A stretch of DNA of 64,000 bases, taken from NCBI GenBank assembly GCA_949316495.1, contig OX439005.1:44142682-44206681 (forward strand), read 5' to 3'. The stretch is from Amphiduros pacificus (Eukaryota > Annelida > Polychaeta > Phyllodocida > Hesionidae). Positions 11,409-22,905 of this stretch are shown in pieces (the first letter of the stretch is position 1; every line of letters starts with the position of its first letter). The translations under genes and the position numbers were made by a program. Below the pieces are notes generated by a model. The model did no database searches and was not told where the DNA came from. It was given only the letters and a program-made list of their open reading frames with translations.

Positions 11409-11443
11409 GACTGATGCTGTGTGGTACAGAGTGGACCATTATA
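11409..11443 (-). promoter_or_regulatory. Copy 5 core promoter
   Basis: TATAAT at 11443-11438 and initiator A at 11412. Confidence 0.65.
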
Positions 11444-11659
11444 TTCATAGAGGGATGACATATGGATGTGCTCTTGTGTATGACTCTACTAGATTTGCTC
11501 ACTTCTAGAGGAGTATGTCATATGAGGTGAAGGTTGTTCACACCTTTGATGAGTATATAGCTGTAGTCTAAATCAGTGAGGCTTCCTGTGTACTGGGTGT
11601 GAACGACTCATCCTGCCACTATCTATACAAGTGTGAATGCTACCATATAAAATCCAATA

Positions 11660-12000
11660 ATCTAAATGATCGACCTGGGTCTGAATACTATTATATATCA
11701 TCCCTTAATCTATGTAGGTCTGAATACTATTATACATCATCCCATTATTGACATAGGTTGAAAACTATATATATCATCCCATTAAATAAATAGGTCTGAA
11801 TACCATTATATATCATCCAATTATGGACATAGGTCTGAATACCATTATATATCACCCCATTATTGACATAGGTTGAATACTATTATATATCACCCCATTA
11901 TTGACATAGGTTGAATACTATAATATATCATCCCATTATTGACATAGGTTGAATACTATTATATATCATCCCATTATTGTCAAAGGTCTGAATGCTTCAA
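11660..12000. repeat. 39-bp minisatellite, array b
   Basis: About eight units of the GGTCTGAATAC...GACATA repeat in the spacer between copies 5 and 6. Confidence 0.85.
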
Positions 12001-12210
12001 AGAAGGTCTGAACGCTCCAGGAGATATGCTTGTGTCCAAGTGGGAATTTTTGTTTGAAAAAGTCAATATATAGTCATTATATAAAGATTACAGAAAGTAT
12101 TTTTTTAATTCTGGACGTTATTCACCGTACAGTACCATTCAGATATCAATCAGATTGGTTGTGATTTAGTGTCCAGCTGTGTTGTAAGCATCCAGAATGA
12201 CATGATTTGT

Positions 12211-12475
12211 CCAGATTGGTTCAGGTTTACTGCCCAGATTGTTTCAGGTTTATTGCCCAGATTGGTTCAGGTTTACTGCCCAGATTGTTTCAGGTTTACT
12301 GCCCAGATTGGTTCAGGTTTACTGCCCAGATTGTTTCAGGTTTATTGCCCAGATTGGTTCAGGTTTACTGCCCATATTGGTTCAGGTTTATTGCCCAGAT
12401 TGGTTCAGGTTTACTGCCCAGATTGTTTCAGGTTTATTGCCCAGATTGTTTCAGGTTTACTGTCCAGAACAGTTC
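12211..12475. repeat. 23-bp minisatellite, array b
   Basis: About eleven 23-bp units, the longest of the four arrays. G/T and C/T unit variants are interspersed. Confidence 0.9.
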
Positions 12476-12733
12476 AGATCTCTCCCACCCTAAGCCTGTA
12501 CTTGTTGAATTTGACTCATGAAGCAAAGTATAACATGTCATTAAGTTTATACACATCATTAAACTCATCAAAATTCTGAACAAAATTGTCAAATATTTAT
12601 GGTGTACAAAACCAGAGCACTTTGCCAACACATTACAAAAAATATTTCTGATGATAAGCATTTTACTGAAAGGTTAGAACATGTTGCACACAGTATTTGA
12701 GCTTTGATGGTTTGTTCTTTCTGGAGGGTTTGT

Positions 12734-12751
12734 GGGTTCTGAAAAGAACCC
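12734..12751 (-). terminator. Copy 6 histone-type 3' stem-loop
   Basis: Perfect 18-nt stem-loop. Confidence 0.85.
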
Positions 12752-12799
12752 TGGTATCATAAAGACAGTTGTTTGGTTGCAAACTCAGCAAATGTAGAT

Positions 12800-13096
12800 T
12801 TAAGGAGTGGCGCCATCTTTGGACATTTGTGTAACTAGCTGTGCAGCACTGAGGTCAGCATACTGGTAGAACATGTTGTACATGCCCTGGAGAACTTGCA
12901 GCTGGACCTTCAACTGTCTTTGATGGTTGTCATTGTTGTGTTTGACTGCCCTCTGGTGTCGAGAGTTGACCTGAGAGATCTTGGCAAGTAGAAGGTTCAT
13001 CTGGTCACAGGCCAGATTGAGGCGATGCTCAGTGGTGGCCAGTCTTGATGAATTTGTACTGTGTGATGGTCTGAGACTCTTAAGTGATGACTTCAT
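12800..13096 (-). CDS. Copy 6 of the 98-aa histone-type gene
   Basis: Intact 98 codons with Asn15 and Met91. It has a silent change at His24. Its 3' spacer contains the longest 23-bp minisatellite of the window. Confidence 0.85.
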   Translation of the reverse strand: MKSSLKSLRPSHSTNSSRLATTEHRLNLACDQMNLLLAKISQVNSRHQRAVKHNNDNHQRQLKVQLQVLQGMYNMFYQYADLSAAQLVTQMSKDGATP

Positions 13097-13147
13097 GTTG
13101 ACTGAGTTGTAGTGCTGAAATATTTGTATTCTGAGAGTTGTCTGAGA

Positions 13148-13182
13148 GACTGATGCTGTGTGGTACAGAGTGGACCATTATA
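13148..13182 (-). promoter_or_regulatory. Copy 6 core promoter
   Basis: TATAAT at 13182-13177 and initiator A at 13151. A base change just upstream (GAGAGATG for GAGGGATG on the plus strand) leaves both motifs intact. Confidence 0.65.
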
Positions 13183-13399
13183 TTCATAGAGAGATGACAT
13201 ATGGATGTGCTCGTGTGTATGACCCTCCTAGATTTGCTCACTTCTAGAGGAGTCAGTCATATGAGGTGAAGGTTGTTCACACCTATGATGAGTATATAGC
13301 TGTAGTCTAAATCAGTGAGGTTTCCTGTGTACTGGGTGTGAACAACTCATCCTGCCACTATCTATACAAGTGTGAATGCTACCATATAAAATCCAATAA

Positions 13400-13660
13400 T
13401 CTAAATGATCGACCTGGGTCTGAATACTATTATATATCATCCCTTAATCTATGTAGGTCTGAATACTATTATACATCATCCCATTATGGACATCGGTCTG
13501 AATACGATTATACATCATCCCATTATTGACATAGGTTGAAAACTATATATATCATCCCATTAAATACATAGGTCTGAATACCATTATATATCATCCAATT
13601 ATGGACATAGTGGTCTGAATACCATTATATATCATCCAATTATGGACATAGGTCTGAATG
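13400..13660. repeat. 39-bp minisatellite, array c
   Basis: About six units, the shortest version, in the spacer between copies 6 and 7. Confidence 0.8.
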
Positions 13661-13876
13661 CTTCAAAGAAGGTCTGAACGCTCCAGGAGATATGCTTGTT
13701 TCCAAGTGGGAATTTTTGTTTGAAAAAGTCAATATATAGTCATTATATAAAGATTACAGAAAGTATTTTTTTAATTCTGGACGTTATTCACCGTACAGTA
13801 CCATTCAGATATCAATCAGATTGGTTGTGATTTAGTGTCCAGCTGTGTTGTGAGCATCCAGAATGACATGATTTGT

Positions 13877-14070
13877 CCAGATTGGTTCAGGTTTACTGCC
13901 CAGATTGTTTCAGGTTTACTGCCCAGATTGTTTCAGGTTTATTGCCCAGATTGGTTCAGGTTTACTGCCCAGATTGGTTCAGGTTTACTGCCCAGATTGT
14001 TTCAGGTTTACTGCCCAGATTGTTTCAGGTTTACTGCCCAGATTGGTTCAGGTTTTCTGCCCAGAACAGT
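13877..14070. repeat. 23-bp minisatellite, array c
   Basis: About eight units, the last with a TTTTCTGCCC variant shared with array d. Confidence 0.9.
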
Positions 14071-14329
14071 TCAGATCTCTCCCACCCTAAGCCTGTACTT
14101 GTTGAATTTGACTCATGAAGCAAAGTATAACATGTCATTAAGTTTATACACATCATTAAACTCATCAAAATTCTAGACCAAATTCGGAAATATTTATGAT
14201 GTACAAAACCAGAGCACTTTGCCAATATATTAAAAAAATATTTCTGATGATAAGCATTATACTGAAAGGTTAGAACATGTTGCACACAGTATTTGAGCTT
14301 TGATGGTTTGTTCTTTCTGGAGGGTTTGT

Positions 14330-14347
14330 GGGTTCTGAAAAGAACCC
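14330..14347 (-). terminator. Copy 7 histone-type 3' stem-loop
   Basis: Perfect 18-nt stem-loop. Confidence 0.85.
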
Positions 14348-14395
14348 TGGTATCATAAAGACAGTTGTTTGGTTGCAAACTCAGCAAATGTAGAT

Positions 14396-14692
14396 TTAAG
14401 GAGTGGCGCCATCTTTGGACAGTTGTGTAACTAGCTGTGCAGCACTGAGGTCAGCATACTGGTAGAACAGGTTGTACATGCCCTGGAGAACTTGCAGCTG
14501 GACCTTCAACTGTCTTTGATGGTTGTCATTGTTGTGTTTGACTGCCCTCTGGTGTCGAGAGTTGACCTGAGAGATCTTGGCAAGTAGAAGGTTCATCTGG
14601 TCACAGGCCAGATTGAGGCGGTGCTCAGTGGTGGCCAGTCTTGATGACTTTGTACTGTGTGATGGTCTGAGACTCTTAAGTGATGACTTCAT
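14396..14692 (-). CDS. Copy 7 of the 98-aa histone-type gene
   Basis: Intact 98 codons with Leu75. The protein is identical to copies 8 and 10. Copies 7 and 8 also share distinctive 3' flank changes, marking them as a recent duplication of a ~1.67-kb unit. Confidence 0.85.
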   Translation of the reverse strand: MKSSLKSLRPSHSTKSSRLATTEHRLNLACDQMNLLLAKISQVNSRHQRAVKHNNDNHQRQLKVQLQVLQGMYNLFYQYADLSAAQLVTQLSKDGATP

Positions 14693-14743
14693 GTTGACTG
14701 AGCTGTAATGCTGAAATATTTGTATTCTGAGAGTTGTCTGAGA

Positions 14744-14778
14744 GACTGATGCTGTGTGGTACAGAGTGGACCATTATA
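14744..14778 (-). promoter_or_regulatory. Copy 7 core promoter
   Basis: TATAAT at 14778-14773 and initiator A at 14747. Confidence 0.65.
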
Positions 14779-15009
14779 TTCATAGAGGGATGGCATATGG
14801 ATGTGCTCATGTGTATGACTCTACTAGATTTGCTCACTTCTAGAGGAGTATGTCATATGAGGTGAAGGTTGTTCACACCTATGATGAGTATATAGTTGTG
14901 CTCTACACCAGGCAGGCTTCCTGTGTACTGGGTGTGAATGACTCATCCAGCCACCATCTATATAAGTGTGAAAGCTACCATATAAAATCCAATAATCTAA
15001 ATGATCGAC

Positions 15010-15335
15010 CTGGGTCTGAATACTATTGTATATCATCCCTTAATCTATGTAGGTCTGAATACTATTATACATCATCCCATTATTGACATCGGTCTGGATA
15101 CGATTATACATCATCCCATTATTGACATAGGTTGAAAACTATATATATCATCCCATTAAATACATAGGTCTGAATACCATTATATATCATCCAATTATGG
15201 ACATAGGTCTGAATACCATTATATATCGTCCAATTATGGACATAGATCTGAATACTATTATATATCACCCCATTATTGACATAGGTTGAATACTATTATA
15301 TATCATCCCATTATTGACAAAGGTCTGAATGCTTC
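15010..15335. repeat. 39-bp minisatellite, array d
   Basis: About eight units in the spacer between copies 7 and 8. Confidence 0.8.
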
Positions 15336-15548
15336 AAAGAAGGTCTGAACGCTCCAGGAGATATGCTTGTTTCCAAGTGGGAATTTTTGTTTGAAAAAGT
15401 CAATATATAGTCATTATATAAAGATTACAGAAAGTATTTTTTTTAATTCTGGACGTTATTCACCATACAGTACCATTCAGATATCAATCAGATTGGTTGT
15501 GATTTAGTGTCCAGCTGTGTTGTGAGCATCCAGAATGACATGATTTGT

Positions 15549-15742
15549 CCAGATTGGTTCAGGTTTACTGCCCAGATTGTTTCAGGTTTACTGCCCAGAT
15601 TGTTTCAGGTTTATTGCCCAGATTGGTTCAGGTTTACTGCCCAGATTGGTTCAGGTTTACTGCCCAGATTGGTTCAGGTTTACTGCCCAGATTGTTTCAG
15701 GTTTACTGCCCAGATTGGTTCAGGTTTTCTGCCCAGAACAGT
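15549..15742. repeat. 23-bp minisatellite, array d
   Basis: About eight units. Together with array c it supports a recent duplication of the copy 7/8 unit. Confidence 0.9.
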
Positions 15743-16001
15743 TCAGATCTCTCCCACCCTAAGCCTGTACTTGTTGAATTTGACTCATGAAGCAAAGAAT
15801 AACATGTCATTAAGTTTATACACATCATTAAACTCATCAAAATTCTAGACCAAATTCGGAAATATTTATGATGTACAAAACCAGAGCACTTTGCCAATAT
15901 ATTAAAAAAATATTTCTGATGATAAGCATTATACTGAAAGGTTAGAACATGTTGCACACAGTATTTGAGCTTTGATGGTGTGTTCTTTCTGGAGGGTTTG
16001 T

Positions 16002-16019
16002 GGGTTCTGAAAAGAACCC
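16002..16019 (-). terminator. Copy 8 histone-type 3' stem-loop
   Basis: Perfect 18-nt stem-loop. A T-to-G change further downstream (in the tail beyond CAGAAAGA) does not affect it. Confidence 0.85.
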
Positions 16020-16067
16020 TGGTATCATAAAGACAGTTGTTTGGTTGCAAACTCAGCAAATGTAGAT

Positions 16068-16364
16068 TTAAGGAGTGGCGCCATCTTTGGACAGTTGTGT
16101 AACTAGCTGTGCAGCACTGAGGTCAGCATACTGGTAGAACAGGTTGTACATGCCCTGGAGAACTTGCAGCTGGACCTTCAACTGTCTTTGATGGTTGTCA
16201 TTGTTGTGTTTGACTGCCCTCTGGTGTCGAGAGTTGACCTGAGAGATCTTGGCAAGTAGAAGGTTCATCTGGTCACAGGCCAGATTGAGGCGGTGCTCAG
16301 TGGTGGCCAGTCTTGATGACTTTGTACTGTGTGATGGTCTGAGACTCTTAAGTGATGACTTCAT
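16068..16364 (-). CDS. Copy 8 of the 98-aa histone-type gene
   Basis: Intact 98 codons. The protein is identical to copies 7 and 10 (Leu75). Confidence 0.85.
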   Translation of the reverse strand: MKSSLKSLRPSHSTKSSRLATTEHRLNLACDQMNLLLAKISQVNSRHQRAVKHNNDNHQRQLKVQLQVLQGMYNLFYQYADLSAAQLVTQLSKDGATP

Positions 16365-16415
16365 GTTGACTGAGCTGTAATGCTGAAATATTTGTATTCT
16401 GAGAGTTGTCTGAGA

Positions 16416-16450
16416 GACTGATGCTGTGTGGTACAGAGTGGACCATTATA
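16416..16450 (-). promoter_or_regulatory. Copy 8 core promoter
   Basis: TATAAT at 16450-16445 and initiator A at 16419. Confidence 0.65.
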
Positions 16451-16679
16451 TTCATAGAGGGATGGCATATGGATGTGCTCATGTGTATGACTCTACTAAA
16501 TTTGCTCACTTCTAGAGGAGTGTGTCATATGAGGTGAGGGTTGTTCACACCTATGATGAGTATATAGCTGTAGTCTACACCAGGCAGGCTTCTTGTCTCT
16601 TGGGTGTGAACGACTCATTCTGCCACTATCTATACAAGTGTGAATGCTACCATATAAAATCCAATAATCTAAATGATCA

Positions 16680-17190
16680 ACCTGGGTCTGAATACTATTG
16701 TATATCATCCCTTAATCTATGTAGATCCAAATACTATTATATATCGTCCCATTATCAACATAGGTCTGAATACGATTATATATCATCCCATTATGGACAT
16801 AGGTCTGAATACTATATATATAATCCCATTATCAACATAGGTCTGAATAAGATATAGGTCTGAATAATATATATATCATCCCATTATCAACATAGGTCTG
16901 AATACTATATATATATATATATCATCCCATTATCAACATAGGTCTGAATACTATATATATCATCCCATTATGGACATTGGTCTGAATACTATTGTATATC
17001 CTCTCATTATGGACAAAGGTCTGAATACTATTATATATCATCCCATTATTGACATAGGTCTGAATACCATTTATATAATCCCATTATGGGCATTAGTCTG
17101 AATACTTTATATATCATCCCATTATTGACATAGATCTGAATACTATTATATATCATCCCATTATTGACATAGGTCTGAATGCTTCAAAGA
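16680..17190. repeat. 39-bp minisatellite, array e
   Basis: About thirteen units with variable AT-rich centres, the longest array. The accompanying 23-bp repeat has contracted to about one unit near 17,393-17,422. Confidence 0.8.
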
Positions 17191-17604
17191 AGGTCTGAAT
17201 GCTCCAGGAGATATGCTTGTTTCCAAGTGGGACTTATTGTTGGAAAAAGTCAATATATAGTCAATATATAAAGATCAAGGAAAGCAACTTTTTATTTCTG
17301 GCCATTGTTCACCATACAATACCATTTAGATATCACTCAGATTGGCTGTAATTTAGTGTCCAGCTCTGTTGTGAGCATCCAGAATGACATTTGTCCAGAT
17401 TGGTTCAGGTTTACTGCCCAGAACAGCTCCCCTCCCAAGCCTGTCACTTGTTGAATTTGACTCATGAAGCAAAGTATAACATGTCATTAAATTCACATTA
17501 CAAAAATTACTTCTGATGATAAGTACACTACAAAAAAATAGAACATGTAATATAATGCACACAGTATTTGAGCTTTGATGGTCTGTTCTTTCTGGAGGGT
17601 TTGT

Positions 17605-17622
17605 GGGTTCTGAAAAGAACCC
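17605..17622 (-). terminator. Copy 9 histone-type 3' stem-loop
   Basis: Perfect 18-nt stem-loop even though the flanks of this copy have drifted most. Confidence 0.85.
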
Positions 17623-17670
17623 TGGTGTCATAAAGACAGTTGTTTGGTTGCAAACTCAGCAAATGTAGAT

Positions 17671-17967
17671 TTAAAGAGTGGCGCCATCTTTAGACAGTTG
17701 TGTAACTAGCTGTGCAGCACTGAGGTCAGCATACTGGTAGAACATGTTGTACATGCCCTGGAAAACTTGCAACTGGACCTTCAACTGTCTTTGGTGGTTG
17801 TCATTGTTGTGTTTGACTGCCCTCTGGTGTCGAGAGTTGACCTGAGAGATCTTGGCAATTAGAAGGTTCATTTGGTCACAGGCCAGATTGAGGCGGTGCT
17901 CAGTGGTGGCCAGTCTTGATGACTTTGTACTGTGTGATGGTCTGAGACTCTTAAGTGATGACTTCAT
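17671..17967 (-). CDS. Copy 9 of the 98-aa histone-type gene
   Basis: Intact 98 codons and the most divergent protein copy: Ile37, Phe69 and Leu98, with several silent changes. The reading frame and end signals are nonetheless complete. Confidence 0.85.
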   Translation of the reverse strand: MKSSLKSLRPSHSTKSSRLATTEHRLNLACDQMNLLIAKISQVNSRHQRAVKHNNDNHQRQLKVQLQVFQGMYNMFYQYADLSAAQLVTQLSKDGATL

Positions 17968-18018
17968 GTTGACTGAGTTGTAATGCTGAAATATTTGTAT
18001 TCTGAGAGTTGTCTGAGA

Positions 18019-18053
18019 GACTGATGCTGTGTGGTACAGAGTGGACCATTATA
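18019..18053 (-). promoter_or_regulatory. Copy 9 core promoter
   Basis: TATAAT at 18053-18048 and initiator A at 18022. Confidence 0.65.
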
Positions 18054-18480
18054 TTCATAGAGGGATGACATATGGATGTGCTCATGTGTATGACTCTACT
18101 AGATTTGCTCACTTCTAGAGGAGTATGTCATATGAGGTGAAGGTTGTTCACACCTATGATGAGTATATAGCTGTAGTCTACACCAGGCAGGCTTCTTGTC
18201 TCTTGGGTGTGAACGACTCATTCTGCCACCATCTACAGGTGTGAATGCTACATTCTATCCTCCCATACTGTATGTATGTATGAATGCCTCAAAATAGGTG
18301 TGAATGCTACTGTTGGTACAGCCTGTAGGAATATAAACTTTTTAATTTGCATTGAAATTAAGGTAGGAATTGTATCTAAAGACATGAAATTATATACAAG
18401 TCATAAGCGAATTACAATCCAAGTTTGAACACACCAAATTGTGTTTATTGCAACTGAGCTAATCATGTGATATGTTTTTT

Positions 18481-19434
18481 CCCCTCAGCCCCTGATGTAT
18501 GTATGTGTGTATGTATATATACAACTCAAGAACAAATGATGGCAGCTTTATGAGATTTGACACATATAAGCATCTAGTGAAGACCTCACATTTTTTCTCT
18601 GAAACATGACCTTCACCTACTTTTCAAGGTCACAGGGACAATTATATGAAATCCCAAGAATCACAATAACTCAAGAACAAATGATGGCAGCTTTATGAGA
18701 TTTGACACACATAAGCATCTGGTGAAGACCTCAGACATTTTTGTATGGAACATGACCTTCACCTACTTTTCAAGATCATAGAGACAATTTTGTGAAATCC
18801 CTATCATTGCTTTAACTCAAGAGCAAATGATGGCAGCTTTTTGAGACTTGACACCCACAAGCAAATGGTGAAAACCCCAGATGAGTATGATGGACGGTGA
18901 CCTTCACCTTCTTTTCAAGGTCACAGGGATAATTATGTGAAATTCCAAGCATCACGATAACTTAAAAACAAATGATGGCAGCTTTTTGAGATTCGACACA
19001 CATGAGCATCTGATGAAGACTTCAAACTTTTTTATGGAACATGACCTTGACTTACTTTTCAAGGTCACAGGGACAATTATGTGAAATCCCCATCATTGCA
19101 GCAACTCGAGAACAAATGACGGCAGCTTTATGAGACTTGACACACATAAGCATCCGGTAAAAACCCCAAAAGAGATTGATGAATGGTGACCTTTACTTGC
19201 TTTTCAAGGTCACAGACCCATCATCTCAATAATTCTAGAGTAAATGATGACAGTTTCATGATACTCGACACACATAAGCTATGAAAGGAAGTAGATGTGC
19301 ACTATTATGTTTTGTTTACCCCTGCATCAATTTGCCTTGGTGCAGTGACGTTTTGTTCACAAATATTGTGTGGAGTGAATGTTTTGCAGTAAGTTACCAG
19401 GGCTGAGGGTTGATGCATCTCTGATGCCTATGTT
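18481..19434. mobile_element. Pearl-like element 3 (spacer of copies 9-10)
   Basis: Near-identical to elements 1, 2 and 4 and in the same relative position. It therefore spread with the tandem unit rather than by separate insertions. Confidence 0.65.
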
Positions 19435-20000
19435 TTACAATTTGTGTAAGAATTATTTGACTTAATCAAAAAGCCAAATGTTTGCCTATTTCCAGTCAGA
19501 CAGAAACAGTCACTGGCACTAAATGCCTTTTTCTTTGAAAAAATGACTTGTGATTTTTTTCCCTACAATATCACATGGATGATATCACAAATCAGAATGT
19601 TCAGTTGATCAGTTATGGTTGGAGTGAGAAACATCTCAATAGCAGGTTTCCACCTTTCACAATCTTGCAGCATGACCAAAATCACTAAGCAACAGGGATT
19701 AAAGCCCAGGCCACCATTTATGAAACCAACCAAGCAACTTCCCATTCCAAAAACTGTTAGAGATTATGGCAATGCTTCATGAGTCAAATCCAATATGTCA
19801 TCAACTTTGGACACATCAGTAAACTCTTCAATTTTTTGGTCAAATTTGGAACATAATAATGGTGAATATAACCCGAGCAGTTTACCAACACATTACAAAT
19901 AATACTTCAGATAATAAGCATAATACTAAAAAATTAGAACATGTAATATGATTCACACAGTATTTGAGCTTTGATGGTTTGTTCTTTCTGGAGGGTTTGT

Positions 20001-20018
20001 GGGTTCTGAAAAGAACCC
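20001..20018 (-). terminator. Copy 10 histone-type 3' stem-loop
   Basis: Perfect 18-nt stem-loop. Confidence 0.85.
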
Positions 20019-20066
20019 TGGTATCATAAAGACAGTTGTTTGGTTGCAAACTCAGCAAATGTAGAT

Positions 20067-20363
20067 TTAAGGAGTGGCGCCATCTTTGGACAGTTGTGTA
20101 ACTAGCTGTGCAGCACTGAGGTCAGCATACTGGTAGAACAGGTTGTACATGCCCTGGAGAACTTGCAGCTGGACCTTCAACTGTCTTTGATGGTTGTCAT
20201 TGTTGTGTTTGACTGCCCTCTGGTGTCGAGAGTTGACCTGAGAGATCTTGGCAAGTAGAAGGTTCATCTGGTCACAGGCCAGATTGAGGCGGTGCTCAGT
20301 GGTGGCCAGTCTTGATGACTTTGTACTGTGTGATGGTCTGAGACTCTTAAGTGATGACTTCAT
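20067..20363 (-). CDS. Copy 10 of the 98-aa histone-type gene
   Basis: Intact 98 codons. The protein is identical to copies 7 and 8. It lies between two pearl-like elements in consecutive ~2.4-kb units. Confidence 0.85.
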   Translation of the reverse strand: MKSSLKSLRPSHSTKSSRLATTEHRLNLACDQMNLLLAKISQVNSRHQRAVKHNNDNHQRQLKVQLQVLQGMYNLFYQYADLSAAQLVTQLSKDGATP

Positions 20364-20414
20364 GTTGACTGAGTTGTAGTGCTGAAATATTTGTATTCTG
20401 AGAGTTGTCTGAGA

Positions 20415-20449
20415 GACTGATGCTGTGTGGTACAGAGTGGACCATTATA
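20415..20449 (-). promoter_or_regulatory. Copy 10 core promoter
   Basis: TATAAT at 20449-20444 and initiator A at 20418. Confidence 0.65.
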
Positions 20450-20871
20450 TTCATAGAGGGATGACATATGGATGTGCTCATGTGTATGACTCTACTAGAT
20501 TTGCTCACTTCTAGAGGAGTATGTCATATGAGGTGAAGGTTGTTCACACCTATGATGAGTATATAGCTGTAGTCTACACCAGGCAGGCTTCCTGTCTCTT
20601 GGGTGTGAACGACTCATTCTGCCACCATCTACAGGTGTGAATGCTACATTCTATCCTCCCATACTGTATGTATGTATGAATGCCTCAAAATAGGTGTGAA
20701 TGCTACTGTTGGTACAGCATGTAGGAATATAAACTTTTTAATTTGCATTGAAAGGTATGAATTGTATCTAAAGACATGAAATTATATACAAGTCATGAGC
20801 GAATAACAATCCAAGTTTGAACACACCAAATAGTGTTTATTGCAACTGAGCTAATCATGTGATATGTTTTT

Positions 20872-20936
20872 CACTCTCGGCGGGATGCCAATAGGTTTTG
20901 CCGAGTAAACTGATAGATGTAGATAGATGTTTTTTC
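20872..20936. mobile_element. Short CTCGGC hairpin element, copy b
   Basis: Same insertion point as copy a, showing that the two units descend from one ancestor. Confidence 0.55.
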
Positions 20937-21889
20937 CCCTCAGCCCCTGATGTATGTATGTGTGTATGTATATATACAACTCAAGAACAAATGATGGCAG
21001 CTTTATGAGATTTGACACATATAAGCATCTAGTGAAGACCTCACATTTTTTCTCTGAAACATGACCTTCACCTACTTTTCAAGGTCACAGGGACAATTAT
21101 ATGAAATCCCAAGAATCACAATAACTCAAGAACAAATGATGGCAGCTTTATGAGATTTGACACACATAAGCATCTGGTGAAGACCTCAGACATTTTTGTA
21201 TGGAACATGACCTTCACCTACTTTTCAAGATCATAGAGACAATTTTGTGAAATCCCTATCATTGCTTTAACTCAAGAGCAAATGATGGCAGCTTTTTGAG
21301 ACTTGACACACACAAGCAAATGGTGAAAACCCCAGATGAGTATGATGGACGGTGACCTTCACCTTCTTTTCAAGGTCACAGGGATAATTATGTGAAATTC
21401 CAAGCATCACGATAACTTAAAAACAAATGATGGCAGCTTTTTGAGATTCGACACACATGAGCATCTGATGAAGACTTCAAACTTTTTTATGGAACATGAC
21501 CTTGACTTACTTTTCAAGGTCACAGGGACAATTATGTGAAATCCCCATCATTGCAGCAACTCGAGAACAAATGACGGCAGCTTTATGAGACTTGACACAC
21601 ATAAGCATCCGGTAAAAACCCCAAAAGAGATTGATGAATGGTGACCTTTACTTGCTTTTCAAGGTCACAGACCCATCATCTCAATAATTCTAGAGTAAAT
21701 GATGACAGTTTCATGATACTCGACACACATAAGCTATCAAAGGAAGTAGATGTGCACTATTATGTTTTGTTTACCCCTGCATCAATTTGCCTTGGTGCAG
21801 TGACGTTTTGTTCACAAATATTGTGTGGAGTGAATGTTTTGCAGTAAGTTACCAGGGCTGAGGGTTGATGCATCTCTGATGCCTATGTT
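20937..21889. mobile_element. Pearl-like element 4 (spacer of copies 10-11)
   Basis: Same termini and ~145-bp core repeats as element 3. Confidence 0.65.
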
Positions 21890-22456
21890 TTACAATTTGT
21901 GTAAGAATTATTTGACTTAATCAAAAAGCCAAATGTTTGCCTATTTCCAGTCAGACAGAAACAGTCACTGGCACTAAATGCCTTTTTCTTTGAAAAAATG
22001 ACTTGTGATTTTTTTCCCTACAATATCACATGGATGATATCACAAATCAGAATGTTCAGTTGATCAGTTATGGTTGGAGTGAGAAACATCTCAAAAGCAG
22101 GTTTCCACCTTTCACAATCTTGCAGCATGACCAAAATCACTAAGCAACAGGGATTAAAGCCCAGGCCACCATTTATGAAACCAACCTAGCAACTTCCCAT
22201 TCCCAAAACTGTCAGAGATTATGGCAATGCTTCATGAGTCAAATCCAATATGTCATCAACTTTGGACACATCAGTAGACTCTTCGAATTTTTTTGTCAAA
22301 TTTGGAACATAGTAATGGTGAATATAACCCGAGCAGTTTACCAACACATTACAAATAATACTTCAGATAATAAGCATAATACTCAAAAATTAGAACATGT
22401 AATATGATTCACACAGTATTTGAGCCTTGATGGTTTGTTCTTTCTGGAGGGTTTGT

Positions 22457-22474
22457 GGGTTCTGAAAAGAACCC
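22457..22474 (-). terminator. Copy 11 histone-type 3' stem-loop
   Basis: Perfect 18-nt stem-loop. Confidence 0.85.
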
Positions 22475-22522
22475 TGGTATCATAAAGACAGTTGTTTGGT
22501 TGCAAACTCAGCAAATGTAGAT

Positions 22523-22819
22523 TTAAAGAGTGGCGCCATCTTTGGACAGTTGTGTAACTAGCTGTGCAGCACTGAGGTCAGCATACTGGTAGAACATGTT
22601 GTACATGCCCTGGAGAACTTGCAGCTGGACCTTCAACTGTCTTTGGCGGTTGTCATTGTTGTGTTTGACTGCCCTCTGGTGTCGAGAGTTGACCTGAGAG
22701 ATCTTGGCAAGTAGAAGGTTCATCTGGTCACAGGCCAGATTGAGGCGGTGCTCAGTGGTGGCCAGTCTTGATGACTTTGTACTGTGTGATGGTCTGAGAC
22801 TCTTAAGTGATGACTTCAT
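22523..22819 (-). CDS. Copy 11 of the 98-aa histone-type gene
   Basis: Intact 98 codons with Arg58 and Leu98. Arg58 links it to copies 12 and 13, so this end of the array forms a sub-lineage. Confidence 0.85.
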   Translation of the reverse strand: MKSSLKSLRPSHSTKSSRLATTEHRLNLACDQMNLLLAKISQVNSRHQRAVKHNNDNRQRQLKVQLQVLQGMYNMFYQYADLSAAQLVTQLSKDGATL

Positions 22820-22870
22820 GTTGACTGAGCTGTAATGCTGAAATATTTGTATTCTGAGAGTTGTCTGAGA

Positions 22871-22905
22871 GACTGATGCTGTGTGGTACAGAGTGGACCA
22901 TTATA
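22871..22905 (-). promoter_or_regulatory. Copy 11 core promoter
   Basis: TATAAT at 22905-22900 and initiator A at 22874. Confidence 0.65.
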
